From the NCBI GenBank assembly GCA_030015575.1, contig CM057347.1, positions 511,441,176 through 511,505,175 of the forward strand: 64,000 nt of DNA, read 5' to 3'. Shown here one piece after another: positions 35,410 to 44,167 of the stretch (the stretch's first letter is position 1; each line of letters opens with the position of its first letter). The notes beneath the pieces were generated by a model. The model saw only the letters and a list, made by a program, of their open reading frames with translations, was not told the DNA's origin and made no database searches. The DNA comes from Agapanthus africanus. Taxonomy: Eukaryota > Streptophyta > Magnoliopsida > Asparagales > Amaryllidaceae. The translations under genes were made by a program, and so were the position numbers.

Positions 35410-37374
35410 TTGATGGAGTTCTCGATAACGTATCAACCTCTCAAGGCAGTGAAAGGCCAGGCCATTGCCGACTTCCTCGCCGAGCACCCGATACCGGCCA
35501 ATTCTCCTCTGAATTGTGATTTGCCGGACGAGCATGCATTTGATGCGATTAGCGGCGGAAGCACCCGATGGGAACTCTATTTCGATGGAGCGTCCTCCAT
35601 AAAGAAACAGAAACAAGGTATCCCAATGATCAAATCAGGGATAGGCCTCATCTTTGCAACTCCACAAGGAGGGATAATGCGCTTCGCCTTCTCCTTAACA
35701 GAACCGAGGACAAACAATGAAGCCGAATACGAAGCTCTGATAGCAGGCCTCGAGATCGCCATCGACATGGGAATTGAAGACCTCCTCATATACGGGGATT
35801 CTCAGCTAGTCGTTAGTCAAGCAAACGGTGACTACCAAACGTGCAAGCCGGAGTTGGTGAAGTACGGCGAAAGGGTGCAACGACTATTGACACAAATTCC
35901 CTCCTATACTTTGGAGAACATACCGCGCGCAGAAAACAGCAAAGCAGACGCGTTGGCTAAACTTGCCAAAGAACTGGCTGACGAGAACCTCGATGACGTC
36001 AGAATCGTGGTACAAAGCCGTCGAGTGCTCGCCCCAGCGGAAATATCTCCGGAACCATGCGAAGAAAAGGGAACGAATGAGCAGACGACCCTACAAATAA
36101 AAGACCATGAGAAGGCCGAAGACTGGAAGGAAGTCTTCATAGACTACTTCAAGTCCCACCGAATGCCCGAAGAAGCGTCCTCAAGACATCAGCTCATGAA
36201 ACGAGCTCTATCTTTCGCTTTTGTCAACGACATTCTATACAAGAGATCATTTGATTCTCTATGGCTGAGATGCTTGGGACCTGACGAAGCAGAAAGAGTC
36301 ATTCAGGAAGTTCATGGCGGACTTTGCGGTTCTCACCAAGCAGGCCCAAAGATGAAGTTAAAAATTAAACGGATGGGTTATTACTGGCCCACGATGATCC
36401 AGGACTGCCTCGAGTATGCAAGGCAATGCCACTCATGCCAGATCCATGGAGACTTCATCCACCAACATCCGAATCCACTGCACCCGACGCTGGCTAGTTG
36501 GCCGTTCGAAATGTGGGGGACTGACATAGTCGGCCCCATTGAGCCAGCATCATCCCGGGGACACCGTTTTATTCTGGCGACAACTGATTACTTCTCCAAA
36601 TGGGCAGAAGCAGTACCACTGAGGGAAGTGAAGACGGAGAATATCCTCCATTTCTTCAAGACGCACGTCATCTATCGGTTCGGAACTCCACGGCGGATTA
36701 TCTCCGATAACGGGCCGGCCTACCGAAGCCATAAGATTAGCCGCTTCGCACAGCAGCACAATATAGACTGGAGATATTCTTCAGTTTACAATCCACGAGC
36801 TAACGGCCTGGCCGAGGCTTTCAATAAGACCTTGACGAAGATCATAAAAAAGACCGTTTCCCGGAATAAGAGAGACTGGCACGAAAGGCTGCAAGAAGCC
36901 CTTTGGGCTTATCGAACTACATTCAAGACGGCCACGAACACAACGCCGTACGCGTTGGTATTTGGGACGGAAGTAGTGCTCCCCCTCGAGATAGAGTTAC
37001 CCTCCCTACGAGTAGCAGTCCACCACGAGCTGACGAACGAAGAAAATGCTCACCTTCGGCTTGAGGAGCTTGATGCCCTCGATGAAACCCGGCTCATAGC
37101 GCAACAACATCTAGAAGCCTACAAAGCAAAGATGACGCGCTCGTACGAAAGATTGACCAGGCCGAGAACATTCCGCCAAGGCGAACTCGTACTAGTGGTC
37201 AAAAGACCTATGATCCCCAATCGTGCCAAGCGGGGAAAATTTGAGCCAAACTATGAAGGCCCGTACATCATAGACAAGGTCTACCAGGGTGGAGCCTACC
37301 TACTCATGGACATGCACGGTGAAAGGCCTTTCAGGCCAATAAACGGCCGCTTCTTGAAGAAATACCACGCTTAA
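35410..37374 (+). CDS. pol: Tat-element Pol, second part: archaeal-type RNase H, integrase
   Basis: The first 180 residues are a second, archaeal-type RNase H: ELYFDGASS, NNEAEYEALIAGLEIA, LLIYGDSQLVVSQ and a final SKADALAKLA. This duplicate domain is the hallmark of the Tat lineage. Integrase follows, with an HHCC zinc module ending CHSCQIHGD, the core block MWGTDIVGPI, then IISDNGPAYRSHK and the last catalytic Glu in NGLAEAFNKTL. The C-terminal GPYIIDKVYQGGAYLL block is the usual integrase tail, with no chromodomain. The 3' end at 37374 opens into the repeat tail. Confidence 0.87.
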   Translation: MMEFSITYQPLKAVKGQAIADFLAEHPIPANSPLNCDLPDEHAFDAISGGSTRWELYFDGASSIKKQKQGIPMIKSGIGLIFATPQGGIMRFAFSLTEPRTNNEAEYEALIAGLEIAIDMGIEDLLIYGDSQLVVSQANGDYQTCKPELVKYGERVQRLLTQIPSYTLENIPRAENSKADALAKLAKELADENLDDVRIVVQSRRVLAPAEISPEPCEEKGTNEQTTLQIKDHEKAEDWKEVFIDYFKSHRMPEEASSRHQLMKRALSFAFVNDILYKRSFDSLWLRCLGPDEAERVIQEVHGGLCGSHQAGPKMKLKIKRMGYYWPTMIQDCLEYARQCHSCQIHGDFIHQHPNPLHPTLASWPFEMWGTDIVGPIEPASSRGHRFILATTDYFSKWAEAVPLREVKTENILHFFKTHVIYRFGTPRRIISDNGPAYRSHKISRFAQQHNIDWRYSSVYNPRANGLAEAFNKTLTKIIKKTVSRNKRDWHERLQEALWAYRTTFKTATNTTPYALVFGTEVVLPLEIELPSLRVAVHHELTNEENAHLRLEELDALDETRLIAQQHLEAYKAKMTRSYERLTRPRTFRQGELVLVVKRPMIPNRAKRGKFEPNYEGPYIIDKVYQGGAYLLMDMHGERPFRPINGRFLKKYHA

Positions 37375-37469
37375 TAAGCTGCAGCCTAGGTCAATGATGG
37401 ATGACGACGACTAGTCCGCTCACTATCTTCCTAGGCTCAGACTTTACAAGCAGCAGCCGGCCTTCCTAT

Positions 37470-37725
37470 AACGACGGACCGAAACGTCCTTAAACTATCG
37501 ACGGACCGAAACGTCCTTAAACTAACAGCGGACCGAAACGTCCTTAAACTATCGACGGACCGAAACGTCCTTAAACTAACAGCGGACCGAAACGTCCTTA
37601 AACTAACAGCGGACCGAAACGTCCTTAAACTATCGACGGACCGAAACGTCCTTAAACTAATAGCGGACCGAAACGTCCTTAAACTATCGACGGACCGAAA
37701 CGTCCCTAAACTACTACCGCAACGT
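37470..37725. repeat. Tandem 26-27 bp repeats with GGAC/GTCC hairpins
   Basis: About ten copies of a unit containing GGACCGAAACGTCC followed by TTAAACTA. Each holds a short inverted repeat GGACnnnnnnGTCC. Variants of the same unit are in both LTRs (26968-27240 and 46560-46800) and elsewhere in the tail (40530-40790). Confidence 0.88.
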
Positions 37726-37780
37726 CCTTAGGTTGACGAGATGGATAAATAAAGAAAAAAGAAAAAAATGATAAAAAAAA

Positions 37781-38045
37781 ACGGTATGTCCATAAGCAAA
37801 ATGGGCACGGATGAAAACCCGAAAAGGGCTCCGTGAGTAAAAACAGCAGGGCTGCCGGCAAGTGTTCGTGAAAACCCGAAAGGGCGCGACCTTGTAAAAA
37901 AAAAGAGAAGAGTAAAAATGATATAAATAAAAAAAAAACGGTATGTCCATAAGCAAAATGGGCACGGATGAAAACCCGAAAGGGCTCCGTGAGTAAAAAC
38001 AGCAGGACTACCGGCGAGTGTTTGTGAAAACCCGAAAGGGCGCAG
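37781..38045. repeat. 157-bp direct repeat, nearly two copies
   Basis: ACGGTATGTCCATAAGC starts at 37781 and again at 37938. Most of the 157-bp unit is repeated nearly exactly, with AAAACCCGAAAGGG occurring twice per unit. It is non-coding tail of the Tat element. Confidence 0.8.
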
Positions 38046-38060
38046 CCTCGTTAAAGGACA

Positions 38061-38560
38061 CTTACAGAGTCCTCTCGACCCTGTAAGGAGAAACCGCCTG
38101 CGTGAGATCCTTACGACTCACAAAGGAGCAGCACACTTAGGGATCCTCACGATTCCTAAGGAGAAAATACACTTACGAGATTCTCACGACTCGTAAGGAG
38201 AATTCTCTTATGGGACCCTCACGGCTCATGAGATTTGAAAGTCTTAAGATACAGAAACCTGAACCTGTTCTTAAGCAAATCCTCCACAACCTTCGATATT
38301 GCCCTACAAGAGGCTCAATACTGACCCTTGTATACAATCCACGGGCGCGAATAAACATTTCCCCAGCAAAGTCCAACCCTTGTAGGTCCTCTCGACCCAT
38401 AAGGAGAAAACCTTCTTGTAGGATCCTTACGACTTACAGAGGAACATACACTTAGGAATCCTCACGATCCCTAAGGAGAAAATACACCTGCAAGATCCTC
38501 ACGACTTGTAGGGAGAAATACCTTTGTGAGACCCTTACGGCTCATGAAGTCGAAAGCCTT
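38061..38560. repeat. Series of about ten hairpins with a TCCTCACGA loop
   Basis: Units of 35-40 bp, each an inverted repeat around TCCTCACGA, TCCTTACGA or TCCTCTCGA, are joined by AGGAGAA. Stems differ: CTTACAG/CTGTAAG (38061), GTGAG/CTCAC (38102), CTTAGG/CCTAAG (38136), CTTACGAG/CTCGTAAG (38172), CCTGCAAG/CTTGTAGG (about 38487). Pairing is mostly kept although the stem sequence is not. Confidence 0.85.
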
Positions 38561-38604
38561 AGTCGACAGGACCTTAACCCTGTTTGCTAAGCCACCTTTG
38601 CTCA

Positions 38605-39000
38605 ACATCGACAGAGGCAAATGATGATTCGCTCCTGGAAATATTCCAGTTGCAGCGATGCTGATGCCTAAACCGGTATCAAATCCCAAGTTCTTTCACG
38701 GCAAATGATGATTCGCTCCTGGCAACATCCCAGTTGCAGCGATGCTGATGCTGAAATCGGTGTCCAAAATCCGAGCTTGCGGTGAAAAAGCTAGCAAGCC
38801 ACACATGCCTACAAAATAGCCGAAATGATGGGGCAACTTGCAATAAAAAGCAGCAAGTAAGAATGAAGGCATAAAAAAAAAAATAGCCGAAATGATGGGG
38901 CAACTCGCAATAAAAAGCAGCGAGTAGAAAATAAATAAATAGCCGAAATGATTGGGCAATCGCGATTTTCGCGATATAAAAAGCTGAAATGATAGAGCAT
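38605..39000. repeat. Two further direct-repeat sets in the Tat tail
   Basis: A unit with AAATGATGATTCGCTCCTGG occurs at about 38618 and 38702. A second unit with ATAGCCGAAATGAT occurs three times at about 38815-38960, each with an inverted pair such as AACTTGC/GCAAGT or ACTCGC/GCGAGT. I see no coding potential. Confidence 0.7.
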
Positions 39001-39315
39001 CGCGGAAAGAATAAAAAAAATGACGAAAGAATGAAATCTTCGCCCTACAGGTAATGTTACATCTATCCCTGTATACAATCCAGGGGCGCAAACAAAGAAG
39101 GGAACGTACCTCCCTCCCCCAGGTTTCACCAAAGAACGAAGCTAAATCTCGACGGGCCACAAGCGACCTAGAGATCATCCCAACACTCGTCTCGTAACAG
39201 CAAACACAACATCAAGCGAAACGGAACAGCGGCAACCCCCAGTTCCATGGCTCGGCGATATACATATCACCAAGAGTCAAACCTCTATTCCGTGAAATGC
39301 GGATATATTTAGCAA

Positions 39316-40545
39316 AATTCCTGGTTACGTGGAACGCGGATAACGTCACTCTTTGACCCCGTGGAAAACGTCCAGAGCGGATCCTGGTCCTCGCAGAGCA
39401 TGGCAGTGAACCCATGCGAAGCATCCAGAGCGGAGCCTAGTCCTCGCCTAACGCGGCAGTGAACCCGTGTGAAGCATCTAGTGCAAAATTCCTGGTCACG
39501 TGGAACGCGGATAATGTCACTCTTTGACCCCGTGGAAAACGTCCAGAGCGGATCCTGGTCCTCGCAGAGCATGGCAGTAAACCCATGCGAAGCATCCAGA
39601 GCGGAGCCTAGTCCTCGCCTAACACGGCAGTGAACCCGTGTGAAGCATCTAGTGCAAAATTCCTGGTCACGTGGAACGCGGATAATGTCACTCTTTGACC
39701 CCGTGGAAAACGTCCAGAGCGGATCCTGGTCCTCGCAGAGCATGGCAGTGAACCCATGCGAAGCATCCAGAGCGGAGCCTAGTCCTCGCCTAACGCGGCA
39801 GTGAACCCGTGTGAAGCATCTAGTGTAAAATTCCTGGTTACGTGGAACGCGGATAATGTCACTCTTTGACCCCGTGGAAAAAGTCCAGAGCGGATCCTGG
39901 TCCTCGCAGAGCATGGCAGTGAACCCATGCGAAGCATCCAGAGTGGAGCCTAGTCCTCGCCTAACGCGGCAGTGAACCCGTGTGAAGCATCTAGTGCAAA
40001 ATTCCTGGTCACGTGGAACGCGGATAATGTCACTCTTTGACCCCGTGGAAAACGTCCAGAGCGGATCCTGGTCCTCGCAGAGCATGGCAGTGAACCCGTG
40101 CGAAGCATCCAGAGCGGAGCCTAGTCCTCGCCTAACGCGGCAGTGAACCCGTGTGAAGCATCTAGTGCAAAATTCCTGGTTACGTGGAACGCGGATGGTG
40201 TCACTCTTTGACCCCGTGCGAAGCATCCAGAGCGGAGCCTAGTCCTCGCCTAACGCGGCAGTGAACCCGTGTGAAGCATCTAGTGCAAAATTCCTGGTTA
40301 CGTGGAACGCGGATGGTGTCACTCTTTGACCCCGTGGAAAACATCCAGAGCGGAGCCTAGTCCTCGCCTAACGCGGCAGTGAACCCGTGTGAAGCATCTA
40401 GTGCAAAATTCCTGGTTACGTGGAACGCGGATGATGTCACTCTTTGACCCCGTGGAAAACGTCCAGAGCGGAGCCTGGTCCTCGCCAAGCACGGCAGTGA
40501 ACCCGTGTAAAGCATCCAGAGCAAATACCGGACTGTGGAGTCCTT
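39316..40545. repeat. 171-bp tandem repeat array in the Tat tail
   Basis: The unit recurs every 171 bp (the GGAGCCTAG mark at 39433, 39604, 39775, 39946 and 40117), then in shorter forms to 40545. It includes AATTCCTGGTTACGTGGAAC and a hairpin around GGCAGTGAACCC. One unit is also in each LTR (26829-26955, 46430-46555). Since 171 is 57 codons, a minus-strand frame stays open by chance through the array. Confidence 0.85.
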
Positions 40546-40853
40546 AAAACCCACGGACTATGATGTCCTTAACCTTGACCGTGATGTCTTAAAACTAACG
40601 ATCAACCACCTCGATTCCCTACAGATTTTGCCTTGGTTTAAGGGTACACCTCTTCACTCCTTTGATGCCCGGCGTTGTAATTCCTCAACGTCTTCAAAGA
40701 GGTGACGAGTCCCTGCAACCAAACACCGGACTGTAGAGTCCCTAAATCCACGGACTATGAGGTCCTTAACCTTGACCGTGACGTCTTTAAACTACAATAC
40801 CTTGAGAGATCCCTGATTCCGTGAAACGCGGATAAGGATGATCACATCCGGCA

Positions 40854-41035
40854 CTTGCAGGCCCTCACGACCTGTAAGGAAGAAAAACTCTCTTGTGGGA
40901 TCCTTACGACTCTCAAGGGAAAACCCTTTTAAGAATCCTCACGATTCTTAAGAAGAACTCGCACCTACGGGATCCTCTCGACCTGTAGGGAGAAAAATTC
41001 CGTATGAGACCCTCGTGGCTTATAAAAAGCAAAAG
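40854..41035. repeat. Second hairpin series, TCCTCACGA-loop type
   Basis: Five more hairpins of the type found at 38061-38560, with stems CTTGCAGG/CCTGTAAG (40854), a CTTGTGGG pair, TTAAGAA/TTCTTAA (40929), CCTACGGG/CCTGTAGG (about 40964) and TATGAG/CTTATA. The two series are separated by the 171-bp array and an LTR-like stretch (40630-40790). Confidence 0.8.
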
Positions 41036-41268
41036 TCTTAGGGAGCAGATCTTAACCCTGAGTCCCGAGCCACTGCTGTCCTGCAAGGAGATCAAGATAG
41101 AATATCCGCAGAATTCATTCAATGAAAAGGAGACACATCATTAACAAGAAAAATGTATCTTTTATTCATAAACCAAAACGGGTATAAAGTACAATTTATG
41201 GAAGAAACAAAAAGAAAATACTCTCATCCATGAGTATGTACAAAAAGGAAGGAAAAGATACAAATGTC

Positions 41269-41637
41269 TCAAGCCGGCGGGCGATTCAGCAGCTCGGTCA
41301 GCTCATCCTGCTTTTGCTGAGCCACGGCTTCATGACGCAAGATCTCCAGAAGACGAGCCTCCGCTTGAGCTTGCTGAGCCTGATACGAAGCAAGCCGGGC
41401 TTCAAGCTCTTTCTCAGTGGCCTTATGAGCCTCGACCCTCTCACGGGTGAACGTGACAGCTTTGTCTCGAGCCACCACTTCTTTGATGAACTCCTGAAGC
41501 AACCGTCAGAGTTCATACACTTGGTTGGTCCTGGTGATAAGGGTAGCGTGAAGCTCGCTCAGCGCCTTGGAAGCTAGCTCCCTCTCCGAAAATTTATGGC
41601 CGAGCCTTTTTCTCGCATAACGATATGTTCGCTACGT
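41269..41637 (-). pseudogene. Remnant of an antisense coiled-coil ORF
   Basis: The minus-strand frame encodes a strongly heptad-like, Ala/Gln/Glu-rich stretch (for example LEARLASYQAQQAQAEARLL), predicting a coiled coil. It lies antisense in the Tat tail, in the same direction as the two related ORFs at 42029 and 43016. The frame is broken. No family was recognised. It may be the end of a once longer antisense gene. Confidence 0.45.
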
Positions 41638-41640
41638 GGC

Positions 41641-42028
41641 CACGTAAGCTCGCTTTTGTGACCGCGGCCTTGCAAACATGACATTTACAAGACCATATAA
41701 ATGGGCTTCCGATCGACAGCAATAATCGATCCAGAACGCGCTCACACAACCCGGTATGAAAAGCAAAAAAAAAAAAAAAAAAAAAAAATCCGACGATTAT
41801 CCTATCAAGTATGTGCTCGCAATCATATGAACATCCGAAAAAGAAATAAAATTCGCAGCTTTAATGTACACGCGACATGACAACAGTATTGATAATTGAA
41901 GAAAATTTTCATAAAAGGAACACAAAATTTATTCATGCAAGCGGAAACATACATACGAGTACCGAGCCTACATGGAAGTTCAACATAAAGCATACAAAAA
42001 GGAGGGACTAATTTAAAAAGGTTCTACA
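41641..42028. other. Tat tail without a gene
   Basis: No ORF or repeat array is seen. It contains a 24-base A run at 41765-41788 and AT-rich sequence. Confidence 0.5.
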
Positions 42029-42556
42029 CTAACGGAAAAGATCACCGAACACAGGATCAACGGCACAGGGGTTGATGAAGCAAAGGACAAAATTCTCCAT
42101 CTCTCTCCCCGCTTTCTCCAGCACATCGAAGCGACGATTCTCGCGAGAAGTCGCTCCCCATCGGTTGGTGCCATGTTCGTCCGCGAATGCAAACATAATA
42201 GCTCGCCGGGCCTTTATCTCGCTCAGCAGATGAATTGAGCAGTCCTTCAGAGCTTGAGTAATCAAGCATGCTTCATGAAAACCCTCGAGCTTTTCTTCCG
42301 CCGCATCAAGCATCGCCAGGGTCATCTCTGCCGGGTGAGGAGGAATGTCGGCAAGCACGGCCATGAGGATCATCCGGAGCCAGAAGGAACCCATCGGGAG
42401 GGGAGACCCTCTACGGATCGAGAGCTCGTGCATGGCCGAGTCACATTCGTTGTCAGAAAGGAGGGGGTCCGCCAACCGAGCAGCAAAGCAGGGGATCATC
42501 TCCTCAAGAGGAACTTCCCACGGCTGTCGACGAGCATGAGGGCGATTACAAGCCAT
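42029..42556 (-). CDS. Antisense ORF A in the Tat element, unknown function
   Basis: The ORF has 175 residues and begins MACNRPHARRQPWEV. The start codon has a strong plant context (GCCATGG), and a TATATA-like box lies about 80 nt upstream (near 42637-42643 on the minus strand). It is antisense to gag-pol, between pol and the 3' LTR. It resembles ORF B (43016-43513) along its whole length: a Cys/Met helix region, LPxxSxxLRxI, a LDxAExK block followed by LI, and a closing FxNPC. It looks all-helical with no signal peptide or membrane segment. Extra, often antisense, ORFs at this place are known for some Tat-lineage elements. Its function is unknown and I recognise no domain. Confidence 0.6.
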   Translation of the reverse strand: MACNRPHARRQPWEVPLEEMIPCFAARLADPLLSDNECDSAMHELSIRRGSPLPMGSFWLRMILMAVLADIPPHPAEMTLAMLDAAEEKLEGFHEACLITQALKDCSIHLLSEIKARRAIMFAFADEHGTNRWGATSRENRRFDVLEKAGREMENFVLCFINPCAVDPVFGDLFR

Positions 42557-43015
42557 GGCACTCGTTTCTCCCTCAAGAAAAAAAATATATATATGATATG
42601 AATCTCTCTGTGAAAGGAAAAGAAGGCTATAGCCTCATATATAATGAAGTGCATTAAGTGCTGTGCGCGGAAAATCTTGCATGGTGAAATTATTTCCAAG
42701 GCCTAAAAAAGGAAAGGCACCGAAAATCAAGGAGATGTAATTATTTCCAAGACCCTTTCTCTGCACTGAAAATACGGCATGGAAAATTTTGTGAACAGCC
42801 ACATCAAGGGATCCCACGTGCAGAACACGTGAGGCCTAAACCTGATGTTCAGTTAAAAGGAAAATATGGAGTGATACCCTGCATGTTAAAAAGCACGAAC
42901 AACAATAGTAGCAAAATAATAAAATCTCAGAGAAAAAGCGTGCAAACATACAAGGACACAACAAAATTTATCATCCAGACTTCAAGAAGGCGATACAAAA
43001 TAAAAAGAAAAACTT

Positions 43016-43513
43016 TTACAATGGTAAGGCTTCAGACGCGGGGCATGGGTTGAGAAACTCGAAATTAACTTTATTCAAGATCTTCCAAGCATTTCGAACC
43101 TCCCGAGTATGCTTTCTCTCACGGTCACAAGCATCGGGGTCCCCGCGGATGTCCTCTACCCTCCGGTAGGCGCCCAATATGGCTGATTGCTGAAAAATCT
43201 GATCGATGAGATTATCCCGCCTTCTCTTTGAGATCAAGCCCATAAGGTACACCGAATGCACCTTATCCTCGGCAGTGTCCAAGGCCCCGAGCGGTATGCC
43301 GGCGCAAAAGAGAGGAAGTGCCTCCCGGATCGCCAGCACGATCAGCCTCAGAAGAGAAGAGCGACGGGGGAGTAGCCTATGGTTGTACTCGTCGAAGCGG
43401 CTCATGATCTCGGCACACTGAGTATCAGTGAACTCCTGGTTCTGACTGCGGCCCAGCGCACGAATATTCCCATAGGAAATGATCTCATCAAGACGGTACA
43501 GATGGGCATCCAT
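43016..43513 (-). CDS. Antisense ORF B in the Tat element, paralogue of ORF A
   Basis: The ORF has 165 residues from MDAHLYRLDEII. I chose this ATG over an upstream one at 43543 because its context is ACCATGG and because TTTTATTTTAG just before it could be a 3' splice site. It shares with ORF A the LPxxSxLLRxIVxAI region, GALDTAEDK, a LIxxxxxDxLIxxI block and FLNPC. The two are tandem and in the same direction, about 460 bp apart, so they look like an old duplication. It could be a spliced second exon of a longer antisense gene. The function is unknown. Confidence 0.55.
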   Translation of the reverse strand: MDAHLYRLDEIISYGNIRALGRSQNQEFTDTQCAEIMSRFDEYNHRLLPRRSSLLRLIVLAIREALPLFCAGIPLGALDTAEDKVHSVYLMGLISKRRRDNLIDQIFQQSAILGAYRRVEDIRGDPDACDRERKHTREVRNAWKILNKVNFEFLNPCPASEALPL

Positions 43514-44167
43514 GGTACCTAAAATAAAAGTCATGAGATTCATTACAAAGCCACCATTTCATTAATTGCAGGAAGAACAACCTCGGACCAAGAGACCCCA
43601 GGAAGCCTCTGTGTGAAGAAATCGAGTTCTTCGTTGGAATTAAATTCCTTATTAAGAAAAGGGAATTAAATTCCCAAAAACATTTTTTGATGGAATTAAA
43701 TTCCATGGGTTTGAACCGCCATCATCATCTCCCTAAGGGATCATCTGAACCCTAAGTGATCTACTGCGGGAAGTCAAGTGGTCTCATATTTTGGTTAAAT
43801 TACTTGAAGAAAAATGGGTTCTTTGTGAAACCCTTAATCTGGATTTAAAATCCAGAGAGTTTTGTCAGAACGAAGGTGCTTCGATTACCATTACCTGAAG
43901 AAAAAGAATCCCTTTAGGGCAGAGTTAAACTCTGAAATATTTTAAAACAGAGAACTAAGCTCTGGAAGAAGAGAATTAAATTCTCAGAAAAAGTTCTCAG
44001 AAGAAGAAGATGAACAAAGTGAAGGCTCTTATGAAGAGACAGAGGTATTTATAGAAGACAATGAAAACGCTTCGTCTCCCCAGATCCCTAGAGGAATCCA
44101 ACGGTCACAAGAGGTGACAGCGTTGCATTCACGTGCAGACACGTGAGAACAACGCTGTGGGGGCATT
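43514..44167. other. Tat tail before the 3' LTR: palindromes and polypurine tract
   Basis: The segment contains further TTAAA-centred palindromes like those of the LTR (GGAATTAAATTCC, GGGAATTAAATTCCC, CTGGATTTAAAATCCAG, CAGAGTTAAACTCTG), one CACGTG pair at about 44131-44145, and the polypurine tract at 44157-44167. Confidence 0.65.

Noticed and set aside
37470-37725. A regularly spaced repeat array that at first looks like a CRISPR
   Set aside because: The units are directly adjacent with no unique spacers, and the window is a plant nuclear sequence inside a retrotransposon.
39309-40226. A 305-residue minus-strand open frame with 57-residue repeats
   Set aside because: The 171-bp repeat is a multiple of three and happens to lack stops on this strand. 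The DNA hairpins and LTR copy of the unit explain its conservation better than a protein.
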